A stretch of 64,000 bases of DNA. Origin: Corynespora cassiicola (taxonomy: Eukaryota; Ascomycota; Dothideomycetes; Pleosporales; Corynesporascaceae). The position numbers and the translations under genes were made by a program. This document shows positions 11,531 to 20,399 of this stretch, in pieces. Below the pieces are notes generated by a model. It saw only the letters and a list, made by a program, of their open reading frames with translations. It did not search any database and was not told where the DNA came from. The first letter of the stretch is position 1, and each line of letters starts with the position of its first letter. The stretch spans positions 868,001 to 932,000 of the forward strand of contig JAEUWY010000002.1 in the NCBI GenBank assembly GCA_022059125.1, written 5' to 3'.

Positions 11531-13332
11531 CTACAACTTCATGCCCAGAGCCTTGTGCACCCTCAAGGCTTGTCGGACGCTAAGGTCCAACATGATTTCC
11601 TCACTTCCACCGGGGATGGCATACGCCCTGACATCCCTATATAGCCTCTCGACCTTTGCGCCCTGTCCGCCTCGGCTGTAGCTGAGGCCGCCAAAGATCT
11701 GGGAGGCTTCTCGGGCGCAGAACTCAAAGGTGACTGTGCTTTGAGCCTTCAAGCTAGCAATGGCACCGCCGAGCTTCAACATAGCCTCCATCTCACCCAT
11801 CCTCTGGCACTGGAAGATGAGATTCTCCAGCCAGTTGTATGATGCCTCAATCTGGCGGGCCATGTGGGCGAGCTTCAAACGGATGACAGGGTGGTCGATG
11901 AGGCGCTTGCCGAAGGTCCTGCGCTTGTGTGCGTACTTCATCGACTCCTCGTAGCACACGCGGGAGAAGCGAATACACTGGATGATGATGCCGATACGCT
12001 CGTGGTTGAAGTTGGTCATGACGACCTTGAAGCCCTGGTTCTCCTTGCCGATCAAGTTCTCCACAGGGACCTTGACGTCTTCAAAGGTGATGTAGGTGGT
12101 ACCGCTGCTCCAGACACCCTGGCAGTCCATGCGACGTGTGGAGACGCCTCCGGCGCTGCGCTCGATGAGAAGGACTGAGACACCGTTCATGCCTTCCTTG
12201 CCGGTGCGGACGGCAACGGTGAAGTAATCACACCAGATACCATTGGTGATCCACTTCTTCTCACCATTGACAATGTAATGCTTACCATCCTCGGAAAGCT
12301 TGGCTTCACATGTCAGGTTCGCCACATCACTGCCAGCGTCTGTCAAACGTCAGTGAAACCGTCCATCTGGTACGTGCTCGGACGAGGAAACTTACCCGGC
12401 TCGGTAATGGCAAGACAGATGCGCTTCTCACCGCTCAGCAGCTCGGGGCCGATGCGCTTCACAAGCTCCTTCTTGCCAAACTTGAAGAGCGGCGGGCCGC
12501 CAATGCCGTATCCGCCGATCAGATTCCAGACGAGACCACCACTTCCTGACCTTGAAAGCTCGTCGGTGATGATCAGCTCGTGGAAGAGGTCCCACTTCTC
12601 TGGGGGAACGCTCTTTACCCGCGCATTGGTCAAATGTGTGGGGTAGTGCATTCCAAGCAGACCAGCCAGGTAGCCGCGCTCTCCCATTTGCTTGAAGATG
12701 TACTCGGGCACCTGCTTGGCCTCGTCCCATTCGGTAACGTTGGGCATGATTTCTTCGTCGACCCATTGTCGGACTTCGTCGCGGAGGGCTGCGTGAGTTT
12801 CGTTAAAGTAGGGAGAGTGGTACTGTGCAATGATCTGTTAGACAGACGTCTCGGATCTTCATGGCGGGACTTACGGATTGGTACCAGGCTGGGTCGGCAT
12901 ATGGGATGAGGTCACCGTATGGGTCTAGGGCTTCCGCTTCTTCTTCGGCGGCAGCCGTGGGCTGAGGCGCAACAACACCAGGCTCGGCGGCGGGCTTGAC
13001 GGGCTCCTTCGGCGCTGGTGGAGGCGGCGGAGGTGCAGCCTTGGAGTCTAGCGAGCCGACCTGCAGCTGCTTCTGGTACTTCTTGAGAATGCCCTCATTA
13101 TGGTACTTCCAGAACTGCTTGGAAGCATCCTTGCCAGCGACACGCTGAAGGACTGGAAAGTGTTAATATCCTCCGAAATGGCATGGCCGGGCGCCCGGTG
13201 CTTACTCTTCTTCCCTCCAGGGTGCTCGTCCTGGAACTTGGTCAAGTCGTACACATCCTCGTCGACAATGATCCAGAGGTTGTCGGCTTTGTTGTGGGAG
13301 GCCACATCGGCAGTGGAAAATCGTTGCGACAT
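11531..13332 (-). CDS. Cytochrome b5-acyl-CoA dehydrogenase fusion
   Basis: Exons 13206-13332, 12875-13152, 12396-12822 and 11531-12339 join in frame to 546 residues; introns are 52-56 bases. Residues 1-80 form a cytochrome b5 heme domain with the HPGG heme-ligand motif and a second His in FWKYH. A Pro/Ala/Glu-rich linker (about 90-130) connects it to an acyl-CoA dehydrogenase: N-terminal helical domain, the LAITEPDAGSDVANL FAD-contact signature (reconstructed across intron 3), WITNG, the beta domain, and the C-terminal helical domain with RTFGKRLIDHPVIRLKLAHM, IFGGLSYSRGGQG and YRDVRAYAIPGGSEEIMLDL. It should oxidise an acyl-CoA thioester at C2-C3 using FAD, with the b5 domain perhaps passing electrons. 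No peroxisomal SKL-type end is seen (it ends GMKL). The next gene is divergent, with a 0.7 kb shared promoter. Confidence 0.92.
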
Positions 13333-14018
13333 GGCGAGTGTGATTGAAGAGGAGACTCGAGGAGCACGAACAAGAGATACCTCACGGGCGGTGTTACGGT
13401 CAGAAGACGGTGCAGGCCGGCCGCACGAGGATTATAATAAGCTGGCCGTACGGGAATCGGCCGTCTTTCACATGCCAGTGGAGGCGCCAAGTGGGCGGGC
13501 GTTGCACCTGAAAATGGACGTCTGGAGCCGCAACAGGATGTGGGGACAAGCTTTGGGGTGCAGTGGGCATGGGAGCGAGTCTCGTGGACGAAACAGGCGG
13601 CCTGTGATTGGCTGTGCTGCGGACGACGGCTGAGCTTCTGCTTTGAGAGGTGCCATCATGGACGACGTCATCCCCTGTCAAGCCGAGGCACTGCCAGATT
13701 CGGGGCACGTGTCCCCTTAGCACCTTCACGAGCCAGCACGCCGCTGACTATCCGCCTGCTGTTGCTGGACGGTGCCCCGGCAGTGTGGAGGGCCGCTGCC
13801 CCAGCCTGGAGATTCAGGGTTTCCAGAATGCAGCTAGGCATCTGCCTTGGTGTGGAGTCTCCGCAATTCCCACGGTCGATGCAGCCAACGCGAGGTGTCA
13901 TGACTTCGCGATCCTTGGCGGCAGAGCCGAGGAACCATGACTTGTCCATGCTATCCACCACTCAGCTCGCGCCCATTATACCACCGCCACGGTTCCTGTC
14001 CATATTATTATTACAAAC
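13333..14018. other. Divergent promoter region
   Basis: About 690 GC-rich bases between the start of the b5-acyl-CoA dehydrogenase (-) and the cupin gene (+). Open frames on both strands, such as 13540-14091, run across it but carry no domain and overlap the cupin start, so I take them as chance. Confidence 0.45.
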
Positions 14019-14566
14019 ATGCCGCGTGAAGTGCAGGTCAAGAGAGGCTCGGACATCAATGCCCCAAGCGGCGCCCAGACCGAAGGCATGATCCGGATGA
14101 ACGCAATCACCGACATGTCTGACCAGATCTGCGGCACTGGTATTGACCTGCCGAGGATGCTTGCATACATCACACCGGACTAACCTGCTCTCAGTCATGA
14201 TCGCGAAACCCCATACGGCCTCTGCGGTTCACCACCACGGCGAAGAAGGTACGCTGCGGTAGCTGGCGGCCAGCCACCCGTATTTTCTTTTGCTTCGAAC
14301 CCAGCCCATCTGCCGACCTCCGTCTGATATTCCTGTCTCCAGACACGATAGTCTATGCGGCCAAGGGACACGGTGCCATCGTCAGTGGCGCCAACGGAAA
14401 CAGACGCCACGAGCTGGCTCCGGGGGATTTTGCCTTGATCCCGGCATACGCCGAGCACCAGGAGGTCAACGATAGCGACGACGACATTGTTTGGATCATC
14501 TCGAGGGGAGGAAGGAATCCCATCGTACATAATCTCGAGGGTTGGGCGAAGAAGAGTAAGCTGTGA
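14019..14566 (+). CDS. Small cupin-domain protein
   Basis: Three exons, 14019-14139, 14195-14248 and 14343-14566, read in frame to give 132 residues; introns are 55 and 94 bases, the first with a CTAAC branch site just before its CTCAG end. The spliced protein has the cupin motif 1 metal-site pattern (HTASAVHHHGEEDTIVY then KGHGAIV) and motif 2 (LAPGDFALIPAYAEHQEVN). The His and Glu residues suggest a bound metal. It ends RNPIVHNLEGWAKKSKL. Cupin_2 proteins of this size can be small dioxygenases, isomerases or binding proteins; the substrate is not predictable. Unspliced frames miss it almost completely, so the call rests on splice sites plus the motif. It lies at the left edge of the relic-rich segment. 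Confidence 0.8.
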
Positions 14567-14765
14567 AGAACTTGAAGACGCGACTGGGTATGACACTAGA
14601 AGTGCGGCGGCACAGACCGGTGGCACGCGGGACAAGAGCCCGGATATCACCATTGGATCTGAATTTGCAAGCCACCCGCCTATTGTGCGCCCTGTGCTAT
14701 AACCAATCTTGCTCCCTAATTTACTATTTTTGGATAAGTATTCCATTGCCTAACTACTAAACCTC

Positions 14766-15233
14766 TCAAATCAGATCAACTGGAGTGTACTTTGACCAAT
14801 CTCCCTTGGCCTTCAGATACTCCAGAGGCCCCATGTATAGTTCAGTTGACATACAAGACGAGAGAATCGCCCTTGCGGAGCTCCACAAGATATAGTCCTT
14901 CTCTGACGGGTCGCGTTCGTCTCTCCAGCTGTTCGATCCAATGACTACCCTGATCGCTCCGTTCTCTTTCGTAATGTCGGTGGCGGCGTATGCGATTCCA
15001 AAGTCTGCCTCACGTTTCGCTGGATGGGTGGTGTGGTGGAGGGTTGATGAGAAGCTTTGTGGCAGCAAGGACAAAGGTTGGCATCCTCCAACGGAACCGA
15101 CTTCTTCCATAACAGTACCGATGCTGTCGCGTGTCGCTGCACCCTCAACGACGACTATGCTATCAGCATTGAGGTACTGGTGAACCTCGTGAGGGTCTGC
15201 GTTGGCGGGAAAGCGCTTGACTGAAGCAAGCAT
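14766..15233 (-). pseudogene. Phytanoyl-CoA dioxygenase-like relic, middle deleted
   Basis: An open frame of 155 residues joins two pieces of a phytanoyl-CoA dioxygenase (PhyH)-type protein. The start (KRFPANADPHEVHQYLNADSI then VVVEGAAT) matches the family N-terminus. The later part (AYAATDITKENGAIRVVIG then SNSWRDERDPSE) matches the segment after the first iron ligands. The roughly 100 residues between them, which should hold the HxD iron ligands, are replaced by an unrelated Ser/Leu/His stretch. Intact family members are near 300 residues, non-heme Fe(II)/2-oxoglutarate enzymes common in fungal secondary metabolism. I infer an inactive remnant. It could still be transcribed. Confidence 0.6.
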
Positions 15234-15703
15234 CTTTCTGGATGTTCAATGTACGAGAGTGAGATGATATGGATGCGATGAACATAGCGCAATATGCAAT
15301 GAGATGAGGGACTGTTCTGGGGATCGACCAGACTGGTGCGATGCGATGTTATGTGCACTCTATTCTCCCAGCTGGAAATCCTGCCATCATGTCCTGTTCC
15401 GGTACCCTTAGATTAACAATACACGATCTGCAATCTCGCATCGAAAACTTTCGCCTCGTCCATTGTTCGCGAGCGTATAATGGAACTGAAATGTGATGAA
15501 GGTACGATAGCAAAACTTTTCCGTATAGAGTAATGCTAGTCGAAAGCTGCCACCATCAACAAGAAGCAACCGCGTCGACTATACCATCATGGAATGCTAT
15601 ATAGATGTATGACAACGATGAAATTTGAAACAAAATCTTCCATTACCAAAGATTCAGTTGAGTGTGCGCCAATTCTTTATTTTACATCTCACATTTCCTC
15701 AAA
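15234..15703. other. Intergenic between two PhyH-like relics
   Basis: About 470 AT-rich bases between divergent relics. Nothing recognisable. Confidence 0.4.
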
Positions 15704-16150
15704 ATGTCAAACCCCCCACACCAAGCCCACAACCCATAGGTGTGCGAGCTTGACGCCTCGGCGCCAAGAGATGATGGGATTGTTATCAATAACTTTCTCA
15801 GCCATGAGATGATTGACCAGATCAAATCTGAAGCCGACCCTTCCTATGGTAAATTGGGCACATACGTAGGCAAGCTTTTTCGACCCTACGGATCCCCTAC
15901 TTAGGTAAATGCATACCGCTTCCTACAATCACTTCTATTTCTCAGTAACATGCCAACCCTCCCCCCTCCCCCCCCAGATACCGCGAAGTCGCCAAAGTGC
16001 TCCTCAGAGAAGAATCCAACGTGTACCGCGACGGCAAGCGGTACAAGTGTGTTTCAAACCTCGTGTTGCCTGTGTCCGAGACATTGAACAAATGCTCGCC
16101 TTCTACAGCACCTTGAGCACCTCGAAGGAAGTGGTGAGAGCAAGACCGAC
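15704..16150 (+). pseudogene. Second PhyH-like N-terminal relic with nonsense codon
   Basis: From the ATG at 15704 the frame reads MSNPPHQAHNP, then TAG, then VCELDASAPRDDGIVINNFL followed by SHEMIDQIKSEADPSYG and a second stop near 15900. VCELDAS...VINNFLS fits the start of PhyH-type dioxygenases. After an interruption a second coding-like piece (REVAKVLLREESNVYRDG, then KRYKCVSNLVLPVSETL) lies near 15978-16100. The TAG sits where CAG (Gln) would fit, a C-to-T change. I read this as a decayed gene. The family call for the second piece is weak. Confidence 0.45.
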
Positions 16151-16330
16151 CCACCCTAGCGGAGGGTTTGAGGGGCAGGAGGCCTCGAAAGCGGTCGAGG
16201 GGATAGCTTAATAAATTATGGGAGTAGCCAAACTTATTCAAGAATGTCATCAAACAAGAATTTTCCCAATAATGAATCTGCGGAAAAAAGGGGGGTGATT
16301 CTTTGACGTCTGCGGAAGTGCTCAAAATAA

Positions 16331-16396
16331 ATAATGAAGTAGAAGGGACTGAGGAGTCCAAAAAGCACAAGTAACACACGTTGGGTTGCCCCTAAA
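16331..16396. repeat. Weak third copy of a dispersed LTR-like repeat
   Basis: The order GGACTGAGGAGTCC, AAAAGCACA, ACACAC, GCCCCTAA matches the two better copies at 30197-30289 and 44117-44212, with deletions and mainly transition differences. Too diverged to be sure. Confidence 0.3.
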
Positions 16397-17209
16397 CTAC
16401 AGCAATATATTTAGCTCCATGTTCACCTCCCTAATCACATCCCTCCAGCAAACTATACCACCAACATCGGCATCCAGCTGCTCACATATAGACTTCAACA
16501 CCAAAATCACAGACAACGGTGCCTGAAACGACAACGAAGTATTCATCTCGGACAACACCCTCTCAAAACAAGCCCTGGCCTCCTCAGTCTTCGCATGTAC
16601 CGCTACAATAAACGGCGGAAACAAACACGCCTGCAGCCAAGAAAGGGACTATAGATGCTGCATGGCCACCTCCACACAACCCTGTATCCGCCCATCGTCC
16701 GGCCTCAGCGTGTAGATGTCGTGATAGAAATAGCACAGCATGCCCATGCGCCAAATCTCGTTCAAGTGCACGATCGAGTCTGCGTGATCGGGCTCGACGA
16801 CGGAGACTTCGGACCGCCAGTCGCGGGACTTGTTTGTCAGGTCGGCGACTTGGGACATGAGCTGGAGCAGCTCGTCGATGCGGGATGGGTTGTGGGAGGG
16901 GTTGATGGGGTATAGTTTCAGGGAAAGGTCATTGATATCTACGACGATTTTGCCAGTCTGAGAGTATAGGTTCCATAGGTTTGGCGCATATTTACAATGA
17001 CTGAATAGGTATTGATCAAGTGGATCGCTCGGCTTCGGGCTGGGAATGGGTTCATTGATGAATTTGAGGAGGGCGTCATCGACTACTCCTGCTGCCGTCT
17101 CATCTACCAGTTTCTCGCTCCCAGAAAATTCGAATAGATTAAGGGTCGGCAGTTGTGGTAGATTTGTTGTGGAAGCATCGCCCGCGAAAGCTAAAGCAAA
17201 ATTCGTGTA
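16397..17209 (-). pseudogene. C-terminus of a fungal transcription factor, in-frame stop
   Basis: One continuous minus-strand frame codes for about 265 residues, interrupted only by a TAG at 16649-16651. Upstream of the stop are NLFEFSGSEKLVDE, QYLFSHCKYAPNLWNLYSQTG and VHLNEIWRMGMLCYFYHDIY; downstream, WLQACLFPPFIVAVHA, EEARACFERVLSEMN and VGGIVCWRDVIREVN. This is the pattern of the C-terminal fungal_trans_2 domain of Zn2Cys6 regulators, where the residues after the stop (SLSWLQACLFPPFIVA) normally continue the same helix bundle. No zinc cluster is visible upstream to 17640, so the gene is also truncated. The stop fits a CAG-to-TAG change. Confidence 0.65.
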
Positions 17210-17953
17210 CGTGCAAGAAAGCTTCTACAGATATTACTTAATTTAGGACTTGGTGAGGCCGGCGACTCGCTTGTAAACTGGGTAAGGCAATCATTCGGGA
17301 TTAGTTTACGATTAATTTTATAGATACGCGATCAACTACCTTTTTACCTTTTTTTGTATTTAAAGATGTGCACGAACTCTCTGCCAAGGCGCCTGGTTCT
17401 GGCCGATTTGGAATTGAGATCTCCGGGTATTCCGCCGTCCTGATCGCGACATGAACTGGGTGTAGGCTACCCGCTTGCGGTTACCGACTTCCTCACCATG
17501 AAGTCTGCGATAAAACTATGCCACCCGAGCAGTTCCGCGAAGTTATGTTTAAGGTGTGCTCAATCCACATTAGTTCTGTGTGACTAACCTAATAGTTACA
17601 CCTGTGAATAATGCTTAAAATTATCCAACATCAAGATGAGAACTTCATCAAAAGAACGTGCGTGACGACAAGTTGACTTTGCAGGTTTCTTAGCAGCCAG
17701 CTATACTCAATACTTTCACAAAATGGAATTGTATCGGGAGGGTGCGGAATTCCCTCAAACAACCAGCATCTGCCTGGGTGAAAAGTAGTAATGCAAAGCA
17801 TGGACCATGGTTGCCAACTGCAAATGGTACAGATCTTCTGCCCAGAGATAGTCAGCGTAACCTAAATTAGGGTGCGAGGTGCTACATCGGTCTTGTTGAA
17901 TCCAGACGCAGGAGAGTAACACCGGGTCCGGATCACCGGGTCAGTGACTAGAA
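17210..17953. other. AT-rich spacer, no gene
   Basis: About 740 bases between the regulator relic and the promoter of the secreted repeat protein. I see no open frame with coding character and no zinc-cluster remnant. Confidence 0.45.
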
Positions 17954-17960
17954 TATAAAG
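17954..17960 (+). promoter_or_regulatory. TATA box of the secreted repeat-protein gene
   Basis: A perfect TATAAAG lies about 200 bases upstream of the ATG at 18157, which suggests transcription starting near 17985-18000 and a 5' leader of roughly 160 bases. A strong TATA box fits a highly or conditionally expressed gene. Confidence 0.6.
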
Positions 17961-18019
17961 GGGCTCCGCCCAATGATTTTGGCATCGAAATCATCAGCAT
18001 TGAGACGTTAAGTCCTCAG

Positions 18020-18120
18020 CAAGTCCTTCATTTGTTCATTTACTTATTTACTCATACACTCATTCACTCGTACACTCGTTTACTCATTTCTCTATTCCTT
18101 TATTACTCCATTCATTCGTC
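18020..18120 (+). repeat. Pyrimidine-rich degenerate repeat in 5' leader
   Basis: Loose tandem copies of words such as TTTACTCAT, ACTCATTCACTCG and TACACTCGTTTACTC fill the predicted leader between the TATA box and the ATG at 18157. The tract is C/T/A-rich with almost no G. Pyrimidine-rich leaders are common in strongly expressed fungal genes. Confidence 0.5.
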
Positions 18121-18156
18121 GTTGTTTATTTTCGGAAAGAGAAGCTCTGAACCAAA

Positions 18157-19191
18157 ATGTTTGGTAACAAGATCGCTGTTCTGCTCTCTTTGGGCACTGC
18201 AGTCACTGCAGCAGCAATTGATATCTCTCCGAAAGCCAATGTCGATCTTTCTTTAGGCGCTGGTCTTGACGCGTCCCTGATAGCTGATGTCGACGCTGAC
18301 ATCTCTCTCAAGGTCGATGTTAACGCCGAAGCCTCGATCAAGGCCGACCTTGACGTCTATGCCTCTCTTAAGGCTGACCTTGAGACCTATGTCTCTCTCA
18401 AGGCCGACGCCTACGCCGCTCTCAAGGCCGACCTCGACGCTTTAGCCTCTCTAAAGATCAACCTTGACGCCCTCGCCTCTCTTAATGTCGACCTTGACGC
18501 CTCTCTCAGGGCTGATCTTGATGCCTCTCTTAAGGCTGATGTCTACGCCGCTCTTAAGGCCGACCTTGACGCCTATGTATCTCTTAAGGCCGACCTCGAT
18601 GCCTCCCTCCAGGCCGACCTTGACGTCTACGCCTCGCTCACCGTCGGCCTTGACGCCTCTCTCGATGTTGATGTCGATGCCTCTCTTGATGTCGATGTCG
18701 ATGTCTCTCTCGATGCCGGTGTCGCCGCATCTCTCAGTGCCGATGTCGACGCCTCTCTTCAGGTGGATATCGATGCTCTTGTTGGCCAAAGCCTCTCGCT
18801 CCTTGATGTTGTTGTGGGACTCAACCTCTCAATTATCAACATTGAGTTCCAGGGAACCATAGTCCGCTCGATTATAGACAAGCTCCACACCGCCTTCCCC
18901 GGCCTCGACCTCACTTGCTCTGTCCCTACCAGCTCTCCTCCTACCAGCTCTCCTCCCACCGGCTCGACTCCTACCGGCTCGACTCCTAGCTCAACTCCTA
19001 CCGGCTCGACTCCTAGCTCGACTCCTGGCTCGATTTCTAGCTCGACTCCTACCGGCTCAACTCCTAGCTCGACTCCTGGTTCGATTTCTAGCTCGACTCC
19101 TACCGGCTCGACTCCTAGCTCGACTTTCAGCACAATCCCTACTGGCCCAACTCCCTCTAGTCCTTCCTACAACTCTTATGGTGGATATTAA
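18157..19191 (+). CDS. Secreted protein of tandem 8/10-residue repeats
   Basis: Single exon, 344 residues. A signal peptide covers about residues 1-19 (hydrophobic core AVLLSLGTAV). Residues 26-213 are about 21 tandem units of 8 or 10 residues with consensus xADLDASL or KADLDxYxSL, each ending in Ser/Ala-Leu. Asp, Ala, Leu, Ser and Lys dominate. A non-repeat segment (about 214-254) holds hydrophobic SLLDVVVGLNLSIINIEF and the only Cys (254). The rest is a mucin-like Ser/Thr/Pro tail with imperfect TPTGSTPSS repeats, a good target for O-glycosylation. There is no GPI signal. I recognise no family. The regular alternation could give a solenoid or a fibrous array. The frame is intact and has a TATA box, although the neighbours are relics, so it is probably a live gene. 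Confidence 0.8.
   Translation: MFGNKIAVLLSLGTAVTAAAIDISPKANVDLSLGAGLDASLIADVDADISLKVDVNAEASIKADLDVYASLKADLETYVSLKADAYAALKADLDALASLKINLDALASLNVDLDASLRADLDASLKADVYAALKADLDAYVSLKADLDASLQADLDVYASLTVGLDASLDVDVDASLDVDVDVSLDAGVAASLSADVDASLQVDIDALVGQSLSLLDVVVGLNLSIINIEFQGTIVRSIIDKLHTAFPGLDLTCSVPTSSPPTSSPPTGSTPTGSTPSSTPTGSTPSSTPGSISSSTPTGSTPSSTPGSISSSTPTGSTPSSTFSTIPTGPTPSSPSYNSYGGY
18232..18795 (+). repeat. 24/30-base coding tandem repeat
   Basis: The DNA encoding the 8- and 10-residue units is itself repetitive, with words such as GCCGACCTTGACGCC and TCTCTTAAGGC recurring every 24 or 30 bases. Synonymous differences between units show the array is not freshly expanded as a whole, though some neighbouring units are nearly identical. 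Confidence 0.8.
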
Positions 19192-19390
19192 AATTATAGT
19201 ACATCAGTAATAAAAGTAGAGCTGTAGAAAAGATTAATATTAAAGTCTAATACTTATATAATTAACAATAATCCCATCAACTTTTAAAGTTTAGAATATG
19301 AAACCTATAGCGGTCTCCCAGCACGCATTTGCCTATTTGGTCTGATAATCTGCCTTCAATCATCGTCGCCTTAATAAGCCTTATTAATTT
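19192..19390. other. AT-rich 3' flank
   Basis: About 200 AT-rich bases following the repeat-protein gene; nothing recognised. Confidence 0.4.
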
Positions 19391-19882
19391 TTTTCTAACG
19401 CCGCTTACAATGCTATCATTGGGTCGCGGGTTGTGTGCATGGTCATCAGCTTTGCATTTCCAGCTTTGATGATGCCCATCACACGTGGTGAAACGCTTCC
19501 TAAGAGCGGATCATGGAAGTACAGTATATGAAGCACACTAATCTATCTCATTTCGTTTGGATATGTGATTCTAGTTATCATCGCTGCAGTCGTAAGTCTT
19601 GCAGTTGAGTGATTCTTCTACTGATGGTCCTTACTCACTGCACTCCAGATCCCGCAAGCTCACATGAACTATACAGTTCTTACAATGGCTGATTTCGCTG
19701 TTCTCACGACTATCTCGTGGTTTGTAGAAGGGAAGAAGCCCTTTAAGCTTCCAGTCAATGATGAGGACATCATCGCTTCAGTTATTGAGGGCCTGGATGC
19801 CGACGAGGAAAGCCAGGTCCGGCTAAACGGCTCTAGCAAAGTAGGATATGATGGAGACATCTCACGTACCGTTTCTTACTAG
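19391..19882 (+). pseudogene. Amino-acid/choline permease C-terminal relic
   Basis: The plus strand reads AAYNAIIGSRVVCMVISFAF then PALMMPITRGETLPKSGSWK, a TGA stop after YSI, then STLIYLISFGYVILVIIAAV. A canonical intron (GTAAGT at about 19590 to CCAG near 19649) leads into IPQAHMNYTVLTMADFAVL, ending GKKPFKLPVNDEDII and a short tail. This is the last quarter of an APC-superfamily amino-acid/choline permease of fungi (about 500-550 residues when whole). The N-terminal three quarters are missing and a stop interrupts the rest, so it is a relic. Confidence 0.65.
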
Positions 19883-20044
19883 ATTGAAACAAAAGACAAC
19901 AAGTTGGCACGGATAAGAAATAGTACAGGTCGCGACATATGGCTGAGTTCCATGCAAGCTGAATCTCTCTCCACTCTTGGCAAATTATAACGAGGAACTC
20001 GATAACCTTACTGGTCAAGTATTAATTAATGCCACTCAAACATC

Positions 20045-20164
20045 ACATACGGCCATTGAACACTGAGATCACGGCTTCCCGTCCGCTCAGCCCTTAGTTA
20101 AGCAGTGTATCGGCGGATTAGTAGTTGGGTGGGTGACCACCAGCGAATACCCGCTGTCGTATGT
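20045..20164 (+). rRNA. 5S ribosomal RNA gene
   Basis: A 120-base gene with the conserved fungal 5S blocks GGCTTCCCGTCCGCTCAGCC and, further on, TTAGTAGTTGGGTGGGTGACC ACCAGCGAAT (positions about 20120-20150, including the internal box C). The ends ACATACGGC and GCTGTATGT-like GTCGTATGT pair to form helix I over nine base pairs (one G-U). It is followed at once by a run of T, the RNA polymerase III terminator. It stands alone and not in an rDNA repeat, as is usual for filamentous ascomycetes. The intact stem argues for a functional copy. Confidence 0.92.
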
Positions 20165-20186
20165 TTTTTTGTCTTTTTTTTTTTTG
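20164..20186 (+). terminator. Pol III T-run terminator of the 5S gene
   Basis: Two T tracts separated by GTC follow the last base pair of helix I directly. Confidence 0.75.
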
Positions 20187-20399
20187 TCTGTTCAGCTTGT
20201 ATAGGCAGGCCTGTTAAAAGGCTTTTCAGTTAGACTGAGTTTAAAATTCGCATATATATACAGATTAAAAAGGCCATTTGGAGGGATTGTCGACTCCGAT
20301 GCTGTATGGAATCCAGCCTATAGCAACGTGCAGCACAATTCAATCGCGAATGAGCTGCTTCCAAACAAGCTTGTACCATAGCCTGATCCCAATGAACAT

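Noticed and set aside
13540..14091. 183-residue plus-strand frame
   Set aside because: Runs from promoter sequence into the cupin exon in another frame; Cys/Trp/Arg-biased, no domain.
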